In this document: piece after piece, positions 33,781-43,313 of the stretch | Layout: each line of letters starts with the position of its first letter | Numbering within the stretch: position 1 is the stretch's first letter | From: Lunularia cruciata | Taxonomy: Eukaryota > Streptophyta > Marchantiopsida > Lunulariales > Lunulariaceae | DNA: 64,000 nucleotides | Reading direction: 5' to 3' | NCBI GenBank assembly: GCA_948567375.1 | Contig: OX419757.1 | Span: 11,408,001 to 11,472,000 of the forward strand | Program-made: the position numbers and the translations under genes | Notes under the pieces: model-generated | Database searches by the model: none | Told to the model about the DNA's origin: nothing | Seen by the model: the letters and a program-made list of their open reading frames with translations, nothing else

Positions 33781-36687
33781 CTACCTTCTATGGTACATCT
33801 TCAACTTATCATGGTTAATCCTATCAAAGTGTCTTCCTCCCAACTCCTTGAGATCATAGGTGTAATTGCCCCACACCTTCTCCACTATGAAAGGTCCAAA
33901 GTACTTAGGCAAAAACTTCTTTTGCACTCTCTTGAATCGAATGGAATCAAACAACATTACCCAATCACCTTCTTTGAAAGGCTCCACCTTCTTCTTGTCT
34001 TGCCTCTTATCATAGCTCTCCTTTTGTTTCCTTTGGGCTTGCTCCACTCGAACCATAGCAACTGCTCTTGCCTCTTCCAACTCCATGAGTTGATCCTTCC
34101 TTGACTTCTCTGCATCACCTCCTTGTGCTTTCTTCAATCTCCTATGAATGCTTTGGAAGGTAGGAAGATCAAAGTGAATAGGTAAGGTAGACTCAATACC
34201 ATACACCAATTGAAATGGAGAATATCCGGTGGAAGTCTTCATGGTTGTCCTATACTCCCACAAAACTGCATGAATCCTCTTGTCCCAATGATGTTTAGCC
34301 CCCTCCATTTCTGCATCTTTGGCCAACATCATGCACAAGGTCTGATTGGTTCTCTCTGCCAAGCCATTGGAATTTGGCTTATAGGATGTAGTTACTCTAG
34401 AGAAATGTCGTAGCATGGCTGTAGTAATGCTTCCTGTAAACTCTCCTCCTCTATCAGAAACCAACTCCAAAGGGCATCCAAACCTAGTGATAATGCGTTC
34501 ATAAAGAAATCTACCCACTTCATCTTCATTCTTGTCCCTCAATGGTCTAGCCTCAACCCACTTGGTAAGGTAATCAGTAACCACCACAATGTACCAATTG
34601 TTCCTTGGGGTTCTATTGAGAGGACCTACAAAATCAATTCCCCACTTCTCAAAAGGTCCTAGCAATGGAATTGATCTAAGTGGTAGAGTGGATGTAGACT
34701 TTCTAGCAAAAGCTTGACAAACATGACAAGTTTTGCAATAATCAAGACAATCCTTGAAAATCCCTCTCCAATGGTAACCTGCATCTAGAATCTTGAAAGC
34801 AGTCACCTTTCTTGCAAAGTGTCCTCCACATACTAAACCTTCATGAAACTCCTTTATGAGTAGGATAGACTCTTCCTTACCCACTGCTCTTCGAAGTAGA
34901 CCATCTGCTCCTTGGTGAAAAAGAATATCCTCCACCATTGTGTAAGGTCTAGATCTTGCTGCAAGGGCCTTCCTCTCCCTAGCATGCATCCCTTCTGGAT
35001 AGTTACCTTTTGTCACAAAATCCGCAATCTCCTTGTACTCCATTGGAACCTCTTGAGTGACTGAGATTTTCATGAGCTCTTCATCCGGGAAGGAATCATC
35101 CACTGGCTCATATCCATCATGATCATAGGCTCTAGATAATAAATCAGCATTTGCATGTTTCTTTCCTGGCCTATCTTCAATGGTGTAGTCATACTCAGAC
35201 AAGAGTATCATCCACCTTGCTAGTCTCCCTTCAACATTAGGCTTGTTGAAGATGTACTTCAAAGCCTTGTGATCCGTGACAATGGTGGCTTTCCCTCCAA
35301 TCAAGTCGTGTCTAAACTTCTTGAGACCAAAGATCACTGCCAACCCTTCTCTCTCCGTGACAGAGTAGTTCTTCTCTGCTGAAACCATCTGCCTACTAGC
35401 ATAAGCTATTGGATGATCATGCCCATCTTGGTCTAATTGACTAAGAGTGCATCCTATAGCTACATTAGAAGCATCAGTGTAGAGGATGAAAGGTTTACTC
35501 CAATCAGGTTTAGCAAGAATTGGAGCTACAACAAGGGATTGCTTGAGTTCCTCAAAAGCTTTGAGAGCCTCCTTGTCTTCCAAAATCACCATGTAATCTA
35601 CACCCTTCTTCATGTAGATGGTCAATGCATAAGCCTTGTTGGAAAATGAGAAGATGAACCTCCTATAGTACCCAACCATCCCCAAGAATTGGCGTAACTT
35701 TGTCAAGCTTGAAGGGAATGGAAGGTCTGAGATTTTCCTCACCTTCTCAAGATCAAGGTGAGGAAAATCTGCTATTCCATCCTTGGAGATGATATGCCCC
35801 AAAAGTAGACCTTCTTCACATCCAAAAATGCACTTCTCTGGGTTGAGTGATGCATTTGCCTCATCCAAGCGTTGCAAGACTTTGATTAGGTGCTCAAAGT
35901 GCTCCTCCTTGCTCCCATAGACACAAAAGTCATCAATGAAATCTCTCACAAATTTCCTAATGAAAGGTTCAAATACCTTGTTCATGAACCGTTGGAATGT
36001 GGCTGGAGCATTGTAAAGCCCAAAAGGCATGACCTTGAAAGCGTAAGTTCCCCAAGGTGTGGTGAATGTGGTGAGTTGTTGATGCTCTGGTGCAATCTTC
36101 ATTTGGTTATATCCACTATAACCATCTCCAAAACTGTACCTCTCATGACCTGCAACCTCCTCCAAGATCTCATCAATGAATGGCAATGGGTAGTAGTCCT
36201 TCTTGGTAACAGCATTGAGCTTCTTGTAATCCACACATACCCAAAGCTTGCCATTCTTTTTCTTCACAATGACAATTGGAGACACCCATTCTGAATTCTC
36301 CACCTCAAAGATAAATCCAGCCTCCTTGAGCTTATCAATCTCCTCCTTCACAACCAAAGATATTGGTGGGCTAATGCGACATTGCTTTTGGCGGATTGGT
36401 CTTGCATGTGACTCCACCTCTATCTTGTGCTTCTCCAAGGTGACTTCCTTCAAATCCTTGTAACTAAAAGCAAACACATGGATGAACTTGCGGAAAATCT
36501 CCTCAAATCTCACCTTCTCCTCCTTGGTAACATTTGGGCCATACTTGAGGGTAGATAACCTTCTCTCTACCTCCTCAAGTGTCAATGGTGATTTATCTGA
36601 GTCCTTCAAAACCTCTGGCTTAGGTGCAAAATCCATAGCACACAAAGGATACACATCTGAATCAGATTCAGATTCATCCTCCTCCAT
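33781..36687 (-). CDS. Element B pol: RT, RNase H, integrase (968 aa)
   Basis: An uninterrupted frame. RT: VCVDYKKLNAVTKKDYYPLPF at about 150-170, SFGDGYSGYNQ at 185-195, MPFGLYNAPATFQRFM at 220-235 and catalytic FIDD at 250-253. RNase H has FILYTDASNVAIGCTLSQ and TDHKALKYIF. Integrase has HEGLVCGGHFARK and CKTCHVCQ (HHCC), WGIDFVGPL, VSDRGGEFTGS and SNGLAERTNQT (D-D-E). The C-terminus has a GPFIVEKVW beta-barrel-like region and no chromodomain. The start overlaps the end of gag by 82 nt in the -1 frame, so pol is probably made as a Gag-Pol fusion and the Met at 36687 may not be used. It appears able to encode active enzymes. Confidence 0.93.
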   Translation of the reverse strand: MEEDESESDSDVYPLCAMDFAPKPEVLKDSDKSPLTLEEVERRLSTLKYGPNVTKEEKVRFEEIFRKFIHVFAFSYKDLKEVTLEKHKIEVESHARPIRQKQCRISPPISLVVKEEIDKLKEAGFIFEVENSEWVSPIVIVKKKNGKLWVCVDYKKLNAVTKKDYYPLPFIDEILEEVAGHERYSFGDGYSGYNQMKIAPEHQQLTTFTTPWGTYAFKVMPFGLYNAPATFQRFMNKVFEPFIRKFVRDFIDDFCVYGSKEEHFEHLIKVLQRLDEANASLNPEKCIFGCEEGLLLGHIISKDGIADFPHLDLEKVRKISDLPFPSSLTKLRQFLGMVGYYRRFIFSFSNKAYALTIYMKKGVDYMVILEDKEALKAFEELKQSLVVAPILAKPDWSKPFILYTDASNVAIGCTLSQLDQDGHDHPIAYASRQMVSAEKNYSVTEREGLAVIFGLKKFRHDLIGGKATIVTDHKALKYIFNKPNVEGRLARWMILLSEYDYTIEDRPGKKHANADLLSRAYDHDGYEPVDDSFPDEELMKISVTQEVPMEYKEIADFVTKGNYPEGMHARERKALAARSRPYTMVEDILFHQGADGLLRRAVGKEESILLIKEFHEGLVCGGHFARKVTAFKILDAGYHWRGIFKDCLDYCKTCHVCQAFARKSTSTLPLRSIPLLGPFEKWGIDFVGPLNRTPRNNWYIVVVTDYLTKWVEARPLRDKNEDEVGRFLYERIITRFGCPLELVSDRGGEFTGSITTAMLRHFSRVTTSYKPNSNGLAERTNQTLCMMLAKDAEMEGAKHHWDKRIHAVLWEYRTTMKTSTGYSPFQLVYGIESTLPIHFDLPTFQSIHRRLKKAQGGDAEKSRKDQLMELEEARAVAMVRVEQAQRKQKESYDKRQDKKKVEPFKEGDWVMLFDSIRFKRVQKKFLPKYFGPFIVEKVWGNYTYDLKELGGRHFDRINHDKLKMYHRR

Positions 36688-38609
36688 GGAAGTCTCTCTT
36701 CCATGCTTGTGTCCACACCTGAAGCTCCTTCTTCAGAATCTGATTCCCAATAATCAGAAGATGGTGTATCTGAATGTGAAGTGTTGGTGGTGTTAGTCAC
36801 AGGAACAGTGACTCTATGGTTTGATGGCCCAATCCTCAAGTACCCTTTGTGCCATCGATCAGTTGTGCGTGCTGCTCTCAACCATGGCCTCCCAAGAAGT
36901 AAGTCATAGCTTGAATCCTTCAAGACTTGGAAAGTTATGAGATTTTGAACTCCCATAATTGAAACTACCACCTTATCCATCACCCCTACTGGTCGAACTT
37001 GTTGCTTGTTTGCCATGCTCACCACAAATGTTGAAGGTCTTGAGGGTATCATACCCAACTTCTTCATCAACCTTTCTGACATGGCATTCACTGCTGATCC
37101 TCCATCAACCAATGCATCCTTGATGTTGTGACCATTCACTCTCACATCAATCTTGGAGGCATATTCACAAGCTTCCCATGGTGTTGGCTTGGCATCCACC
37201 ACCCCCATTGATACTGGAACTTTTGCCTTCTTCTTCTTCTTGCTCCTTGTAGAACTCAAACCACCTCTAAGCTCCTTTCTCAAGGTAGGGTTCAAAGCAA
37301 TTAATTGGCCCACTGTGATGTTAGCCTTGTGACTACCAACATCCTCCAACACATTGTAGTTCCATTGTTGCTTTGAGATCAAGAAGTCCTCCATCCCCAA
37401 CTTCTTCCTTGGAGTCTTTGTTGTTGATGGTGTTGAGGTGTGAGTGCTCCTAGTAGACATAGGAGTATCCTTGCTTGAAGTAAATCCTTGAGAAGAGTGA
37501 ACATCCTCTGCAAAACGAGCTCTCTTCTTCTCTTGTGCCAAAAGCTCCATATTAAGACCCTTGGAGTTTGAGCACTCTCCCTTCTCATACTTGCTCTCAA
37601 CCACATCTATCGATGCTATCTCCTTACCTTTGTTGGGATTAGGAGCCACTTGGGTTTCACTACCTCCCTCTTTCCCTCTATTGGCTCCCTCATAACCCCT
37701 TCCTCCATGGTAAGTGGAATTTGGGCAATTCCTTTGGATATGGCATCTTCCTCCACAACCAAAACAATTTCTATCATTGAAATTGTTGGCTGGTTGGCCT
37801 CCTCTATATGGATAGTTTCCATAACTCCTAGGCCCTCTCCCTACATTCTGATCCACCTCTCTCTTCTCCCATAGTTGCACCACATTGATCTTGAGATCCG
37901 CAAGTTGTTCTGTGATGGTTTGGAGTGGATCTTTTGGTGGAGGTGCAAGAACTGGAGCGACTATTACTTGTGGTGCAACCCTTGTCACCAAAGTATCAGA
38001 AGTTCCACCATACTTGTAGCCTTGAGGAGGATGCACAACCTCCTTCACCACCAAATCACTCTCATCCCCTTCCAAACTCTCCTCCATACGAATTGCGATC
38101 TTGATAGCTTCAACCTTGGAAGAAGGTTTCTCATATCTCACCTTGCTTCTAATTTGTGGTCTCAATCCTCCCACAAAATTCTTGGTGAGCATGGCCCCTA
38201 TGCCAATCATTGTAGTCTCCACATCATCCCCACCCTTCCTCAACACTATGCGAAATCTGGACTCCAACTTTTCTACTCTTTCCACATAGACCCTCACTTT
38301 CTCTCCATCTCCTTGCTTGAGAAATGTAACCTCACTCATCAATCTCTCATAACTCTCATCAGGAAGAAAGTTCTCAATGAGTGCTGAAGTCAAAGTCTCC
38401 CAAGACTCCTCTTCCCCCTCTCTCCTCTCTCTCTTTTGGTATTCTGACTCATACCATGTAAGTGCTGCATCCTCAAAGAAATCTGGTAATAATGAGGCCA
38501 ACTCATTCTTCCTCCTCTCATTGTTTCCTATGCAAGCTCTCTTGAAGTCTCTCACAAAGGCCTCCACATCTTCTCCATCCTTGCCAAAGAAAACCGGAAG
38601 TTTCCCCAT
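36606..38609 (-). CDS. Element B gag-protease (667 aa)
   Basis: The start is MGKLPVFFGKDGEDVEAFVRD, a gag capsid domain (residues 1-190) with FFEDAALTWYESEYQ and FLPDESYERLMSEV. Residues 282-295 are a CCHC zinc knuckle, CFGCGGRCHIQRNC. A Ser/Thr-rich spacer follows. Then comes an aspartic protease with D502 in ALVDGGSAVNAM and YDLLLGRPWL near 568-577. The last 25 residues overlap pol. Gag packages the RNA in virus-like particles and protease matures it. The frame is fully open, consistent with the young LTRs. Confidence 0.92.
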   Translation of the reverse strand: MGKLPVFFGKDGEDVEAFVRDFKRACIGNNERRKNELASLLPDFFEDAALTWYESEYQKRERREGEEESWETLTSALIENFLPDESYERLMSEVTFLKQGDGEKVRVYVERVEKLESRFRIVLRKGGDDVETTMIGIGAMLTKNFVGGLRPQIRSKVRYEKPSSKVEAIKIAIRMEESLEGDESDLVVKEVVHPPQGYKYGGTSDTLVTRVAPQVIVAPVLAPPPKDPLQTITEQLADLKINVVQLWEKREVDQNVGRGPRSYGNYPYRGGQPANNFNDRNCFGCGGRCHIQRNCPNSTYHGGRGYEGANRGKEGGSETQVAPNPNKGKEIASIDVVESKYEKGECSNSKGLNMELLAQEKKRARFAEDVHSSQGFTSSKDTPMSTRSTHTSTPSTTKTPRKKLGMEDFLISKQQWNYNVLEDVGSHKANITVGQLIALNPTLRKELRGGLSSTRSKKKKKAKVPVSMGVVDAKPTPWEACEYASKIDVRVNGHNIKDALVDGGSAVNAMSERLMKKLGMIPSRPSTFVVSMANKQQVRPVGVMDKVVVSIMGVQNLITFQVLKDSSYDLLLGRPWLRAARTTDRWHKGYLRIGPSNHRVTVPVTNTTNTSHSDTPSSDYWESDSEEGASGVDTSMEERLPWRRMNLNLIQMCILCVLWILHLSQRF

Positions 38610-38843
38610 CTTAACCCCTCACTATCTTTCTTTTCTCTCAATTTTTTTTTCTCTTTTCTTTTCTCTCACTCTATTACTAATAGAGTATATACATGACTAA
38701 CACCATCTGAGAATAATCCACTCTAGGGAACACAAAAGGTTCAGGTTGCTCCAAGATTTCTATAGCAACATCAAATCCTAGAGTGCATATTAATCTAACT
38801 CTCATGGATAGTTTATCCATAAGTTGAAAGATTATCTCCATCA

Positions 38844-39341
38844 CTAATCTTGAGAACTAGCTGATGAAGGTGGTAGTATTTCTGTAGCTGTACTAAGACT
38901 CTCTCCAAGATCCTTCACCAAAGTTTCCAAAAGTGCTTTTACTCTACTACACTCATGTCCTTTTGGAAGTCCTTCAACTCCACAAACCTCACACAACTCC
39001 TTGGTCTTAGATCTTCTCCCTCCCAATCTTGGTGAAGAAGGTCCAACATGCAAACCCAAGTCAAGTAAGCCTCTCCTTTCCCTCAATCTCTTGCTCTCAA
39101 AGGTCAATGGACATGAACTTGCCTTATGTCCCTTCTCTCCATATAGAAAGCACTTAGACTCACTCTTTCCTCCAAGTGGTGTAGGTTTTTGGATCCTCTC
39201 AACACTCTCTTCAAATTCTATTGTAAACTCTCTTTTCCTCAAATCCACCCCTACAATCACCTCAAACCCTTGGGGAACCTTGCATAATCTCAATTTCCAC
39301 TCTTGATGACCCTCCATGTTCCCCAAGATGAATCTAAACAC
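38844..39341 (-). CDS. Leader ORF 2 of element B with knuckle-like Cys/His motifs (165 aa)
   Basis: Between the 5' LTR and gag lies a 165-codon frame. It contains EWKLRLCKVPQGFEVIVGVD, then CFLYGEKGHKASSC, which looks like a CCHC knuckle with the second Cys replaced by Tyr, and later CEVCGVEGLPKGHEC. In the same frame upstream, further protein-like sequence is broken by three or more stops (about 39340-39480). It may be a captured gene or an accessory nucleic-acid-binding protein. Function is unknown. Confidence 0.5.
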   Translation of the reverse strand: MFRFILGNMEGHQEWKLRLCKVPQGFEVIVGVDLRKREFTIEFEESVERIQKPTPLGGKSESKCFLYGEKGHKASSCPLTFESKRLRERRGLLDLGLHVGPSSPRLGGRRSKTKELCEVCGVEGLPKGHECSRVKALLETLVKDLGESLSTATEILPPSSASSQD

Positions 39342-39911
39342 TCAAACATGCTTTTTGTTGATCTCAAACTTCTCATGCATGAGATCTCCACTCTGCAGAA
39401 TTGACCCTTCCTCACAATGTCACTCAAATCTCCCAACCAATATGTCACAGTCCTCTGAAATTTTCCACACTTGATCACAACTCCAGGGCGTCACTCCCTG
39501 CAAAATTTCAGATCTTTTCATTGAGCCATTTGGCCTAGACACCTTTCTATTCAGCACCCATATTTCAGATTTGGTTTGAAAACCACCCCCCTCACTTCAA
39601 AAACTCATAACGCCCTGCGCAAAAACGATCTCTCTCTAATTTTTGTGGCAGCAGGTAGGATACAATGCACTGAATTTTCTTAAAAATTTTCAGGACAATT
39701 CACTGAAAATTGAAGAAATGGCAGACTCTGTACAATTTTCCAGAGAGCATGCAGTTGCAGGAGCACTTTACCCTATCAACTTTCAAAAATTCTAGCCATG
39801 TGCGCATAGAAGCTCTCTCAATAATTTTAAGTGTGCTAACTGAAAGATAACCCAAGCTATCATGTGTAGAAATCTCAAGTCCAGATCTCAAACTTGAGAT
39901 TTTGCCCAAAA

Positions 39912-40136
39912 TCACCTTAATCCCCAAAATCTGCAATCCACCTCACACAATCTCTCCAATTCCTCTGATGTGTACAAGATGTACAAAATCACCTCAAAGA
40001 CATCAAAATGAACTATAGGGTATACAAATGGATCTTGGTTCTCTAACATAAGTTCAGCCCTCTCCTCTCCTAATGTTCTCTCCAAGTGAGCTCTCATAGC
40101 CTCCTTCTGCCTAATGTAGAATTGGACGCGGAACAT
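39912..40136 (-). CDS. Leader ORF 1 of element B (74 aa)
   Basis: From the ATG at 40136, about 40 nt inside the 5' LTR, a short frame reads MFRVQFYIRQKEAMRAHLERT and continues with LGEERAELML and FDVFEVILYILYTSEELERL. It is charged and helix-rich, with no recognised domain. It could be an upstream regulatory ORF or the N-terminal exon of leader ORF 2. Confidence 0.4.
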   Translation of the reverse strand: MFRVQFYIRQKEAMRAHLERTLGEERAELMLENQDPFVYPIVHFDVFEVILYILYTSEELERLCEVDCRFWGLR

Positions 40137-40155
40137 TATCTTGCCTTCTAGAGAG

Positions 40156-40173
40156 GTCCCGGCAACGGAACCA
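40156..40173 (-). promoter_or_regulatory. Primer binding site of element B (tRNA-Asp-like)
   Basis: Next to the 5' LTR the minus strand reads TGGTTCCGTTGCCGGG, two bases away from TGGCGCCGTTGCCGGG, the site complementary to plant tRNA-Asp that is often used by Tat/Athila elements. Confidence 0.7.
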
Positions 40174-40177
40174 AAAA

Positions 40178-40869
40178 TGTGAGCCGGCCTGTCTCTCACT
40201 CAGGATGAACCTCTGATGGCTATTATGGTAGCGCACCATGGACTAAGAAGGCAAGGAACCCCAACTCCATCATACTCCTCCAAGGCTAACACTCCAAGAC
40301 TCAAGACATTGCTCACTAGAGAACTAAATGAGAGAGAGATAGTTGCAAATGAAAGGATGATGAGTACCTCCTCACCCCTTGTTTATATACTTGTGAAATA
40401 GTTACGTACCAAAGTTACTAATTACCATAGTAACTCAAGTTACTAGACTAAAAGTCAAGTAAAGTCAAAAAGTAGAAAGGAATATCCATTCACATAGGCA
40501 TATTCCCCTAAGCATGTGGTCTTATCTTGACCCAACCACTAAGTCAAGGATTCATTCACATGGGCTATCCTTGGACTAAAGAAGAATCCAAAACAAAAAG
40601 GCTTGCGGGCCCAAGAGTTCTCAACTCTTTCCCCAAAGCCAAACACCTAGGAATAATACCAAGTCAACACACTAAAATCCAAAATAGTGGTGCTCATCTT
40701 TTCTACTTCCTCTAAAGTAAGGTCCTATCTATCTTAGCTATGACTAACTTTAGCTAACCATGACTAATATAGAACCATCCTTTATCTCTATATAAATAAT
40801 ATCTCTTAAGTACTTGTAATACCAAGCTAAATATCACAATACCACACACATGCACAAATGGGTGTTACA
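40178..40869 (-). repeat. 5' LTR of element B (692 bp)
   Basis: Starts TGTGAGCCGGC and ends GGGTGTTACA, same length as the 3' LTR. The TATA box corresponds to 40382-40391. It drives transcription leftward into the leader ORFs and gag. Confidence 0.93.
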
Positions 40870-41110
40870 GGTATGTCGGTTGATAGGACGGTAATCTCCA
40901 CACATCCACCTATTTGTGTAGTTGCCATGCATATCCTTCTTGGCTGGCATCATTGTTGCTAATGCATACTCTCCATGTGAAATCTCCACCAACCCAGCCT
41001 CAAAAAGATCACTACTCCGGCTCTAAATCAATGTCCTCTCCAAATCACTATATTGATAAGGACGTCAGAAAACTAGTGTATTGCTAGTCATCTCAATCCA
41101 TATACTAGGT
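40870..41110 (-). pseudogene. Element C RT N-terminal part
   Basis: The minus strand encodes LFEAGLVEISHGEYALATMM, PAKKDMHGNYTNRWMCGDYR and PINR, the RT fingers region of element C, ending exactly at the LTR of element B. The other half is at 32755-33040. This frame differs from that of the methyltransferase domain. Confidence 0.75.
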
Positions 41111-41576
41111 CCCTTTAGAGCACCCAAGTCCTTCATACTAAAGGAAAAATAACTCGTGTGGCTCCTCAAGAACCTCCAAACCCTCCGTCTTTCCTCTCCA
41201 GTAAGCTTGGGTCCAAGATTAGGCTCCCAAGTATCCTCTATAACTATTATAGGAGTGGAAGACGTACTGACTGGCTGCTACATTGGGCCCTTGGGAGCAA
41301 TAGTGTCATGCTCATGACCACTAGAGACGACATAGAGGTCCCAACCTCTATGTGAAAAACTCCCTCCACTCTGGTTGCAAGTTCCACACGTCCTCTAGCT
41401 GCATCCCAAGTGGACCAAGGGTGTAATCCAAGTAGCCCATGCTCACTTGGATGGACTCCAAGTAGACCACTCTCCCTAGTAGCTACTGGTTATGTCCCAA
41501 GAATACCATGTCCACTTGGTCCATTGCCCCCAACATGTGCTTGAATTGTCTCAATAGGCACAAGGCTCACAAGTGT
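41111..41576 (-). pseudogene. Element C region between methyltransferase and RT
   Basis: Short broken minus-strand frames with Gly/Leu-rich pieces. A retroviral protease would be expected near here but no D-S/T-G motif was identified with confidence. Confidence 0.35.
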
Positions 41577-42845
41577 CTAAGTGGTGATGCCTATCAAGCA
41601 TATCCTATGATGCTTTGCCAAGCCAAGGCTCATAATCCAGGTCAAAAAATTCAGGTCCATAACCTGACCTAATACTTGACGCCTAGATGCCTTTGACACT
41701 ACTAGAATAGTAGTAATATTGGTGCAAAAACCCATCACCCGCTCTCTCTCATCAACGTTGGGCTCCACCAACTGTTGCAACGGTGAGTCCCAAACAAGTT
41801 CAAGTCCTCACTCTTGAAAACCATGAGAGCTTGGGAAACTCATGAGTGTGGGAAATGCTACTCTAGGCTATCCAACTAGGTTCACCATTGCCATAGGTGA
41901 CCTATCAGCCACTACCATTGTATGAGATTGACGCCCAACATCCAAGATATCATCAACAAGGATGTGGTTAAGTCATTGAATCCCATCATAAGCACGTTGT
42001 AAAACCTCTATGGATAAGAGGTTTGTCCATCAAAGACGAAGACAATGAGCCCGTGATCCCACTCTGGCTGCATCTAATTATATATCAGTTCCCATCCAAG
42101 AATGGACCTGATGTGTACTTGCCACCACTCTGGTACGAGAATCGCCAATCAAAGGAATGTTCTCCAAAAGGTAAGCTGGAGAAACGGACTGATGAACCTG
42201 GAGATGTCGTAATATCCGTAACATCTCCCAAAACACACCAAAACAAGGATCCTAAAGATCCAAACCTCGGCCCGCACGTGTATATCCTTGACATGGCCAT
42301 CCAAAAATCACCAAGTGAATATGCCCATGTCTCTCCAGATCATGCTCTCCCAGTAAAGAAATGTTTGTTGGTAGGGCCTTCTGGTAACCTTTGACTATTG
42401 AGATCGGTAATAACTCCAGATATCAATAGGCCAAGTGTGCCATATGATATAGAGAGACTCGCCTAGCAGTCTCATCTCTTTCTACATACAAGTACCTCTG
42501 TACTCGTATACCTGCCTGTAATACCGTAGCTAGTCCGGTGCTAATCCCACCTAACAACTCCAATAGATATATCCCCTCTATTGGATACTGCCAAGCAATG
42601 AGTGTGGTATCCAGAGGTGTCAAAGTAATCGACTCTAGAGGCTCATCCTCACACTCATCTGCCGATGGTACAAAGGCTCTACTCCAAGCTTGTTCCACCA
42701 ATTGATCTGCATGTTGTTGTAATGCCTCCTTTGAACTCCACAATGGAACATCCAAGGTGGATAGAAAAATCCCACTCGTACTCCAAATCCGAGTGATCTC
42801 CTCTGGTACTAGAGTATCCTCTTCATGGGCGTTCCCTTCCAACAA
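41577..42845 (-). pseudogene. Cytosine-5 DNA methyltransferase domain inside element C, decayed
   Basis: A single minus-strand frame of 423 codons carries the ordered motifs of C5-methyltransferases. Motif I is LELLGGISTGLATVLQAGI (about 42563-42507) and motif II is YLYVERDETARRV. Motif IV is GWPCQGYTRAGRGLDL, with the catalytic Cys of PCQ at 42293-42291. Motif VI is YLLENIP (Glu at 42164-42162). After a variable part comes an EPNVDERERVMGF then RRQVLGQVMD segment (41780 onward), matching the C-terminal motifs IX/X. Such enzymes transfer a methyl group from S-adenosylmethionine to cytosine C5. The PCQ form resembles Dnmt1/CMT-type and bacterial enzymes rather than PCN-type DRM. Seven in-frame stops make this copy dead. 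It lies downstream of gag and upstream of RT of the same element. Confidence 0.82.
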
Positions 42846-43313
42846 GTCACTAGGCCAAGTAACTGCACCACTGAAAGATAAAATTGATGTTGCTATGGTC
42901 TTGGACTACAGTGAGCCAAGACTGCCACTATTGAAGCATACTGGTAGGCAACATACCGTCCCTCACCGGACTACCAACTTGGTCAATAGGAGGTTGTCTC
43001 CTCCCAATAGTCAATATTGAAACCCATGGGGCATAACCCTCCTAGTCACTGCTGTAGATGCATCCACATGTGCTGCTCCGCACATGAAGTCCAAAGCATC
43101 TCTATCAACATCTCTCATATGAGGTGGAAGCCTCAACACCTGAATCTGATCTCCTCTAAGCAATAGCCATACTAGCCAATCTTTGCTCCAACTGCTTAAT
43201 CCGAGTAGCCATAGCTATATCAGAAGTAAGGGCAGGTACTACACCCCTACTAGGTGTAGATCCTCTACCATTACCTCTACCACCTTGTCCTCCATGAACT
43301 GAAGCTCCTGTAC
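42846..43313 (-). pseudogene. Element C post-knuckle gag linker
   Basis: Directly left of the solo LTR, the minus strand reads a Gly/Arg-rich stretch (VHGGQGGRGNGRGSTPSRG) and a coiled-coil-like TRIKQLEQRLASMAI before several stops. This is a typical RG-rich tail after the gag zinc knuckle, joining it to the methyltransferase region. Confidence 0.55.

Larger units (their letters stand above)
33041..40869 (-). mobile_element. Element B: nearly intact Tat/Athila-like Ty3/gypsy retrotransposon
   Basis: Two 692-bp LTRs (33041-33732 and 40178-40869) differ at about three positions by eye, so insertion is recent. The internal region has a tRNA-Asp-like primer site, two small leader ORFs, a 667-codon gag-protease, a 968-codon pol in the -1 frame and a polypurine tract. 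It lies in the RT of element C, whose sequence resumes on both sides. The flanks GGTC(T) and GGTA(T) are a target duplication with one change. RT motifs and the absence of a chromodomain fit the non-chromoviral OTA (Tat/Athila) branch. Confidence 0.93.

Noticed and set aside
33781-40869. Search for a chromodomain or methyltransferase domain in element B
   Set aside because: Pol ends in a GPFIVEKVW-type domain and MYHRR with no chromodomain, and no PCQ/ENI motif pair was found in its gag, pol or leader.
42023-42394. Plus-strand 123-codon stretch and a minus-strand stretch at 42085-42300 in another frame
   Set aside because: Both overlap the methyltransferase motifs IV and VI, which lie in a different minus-strand frame shared with motifs I and X; these are shadow frames.
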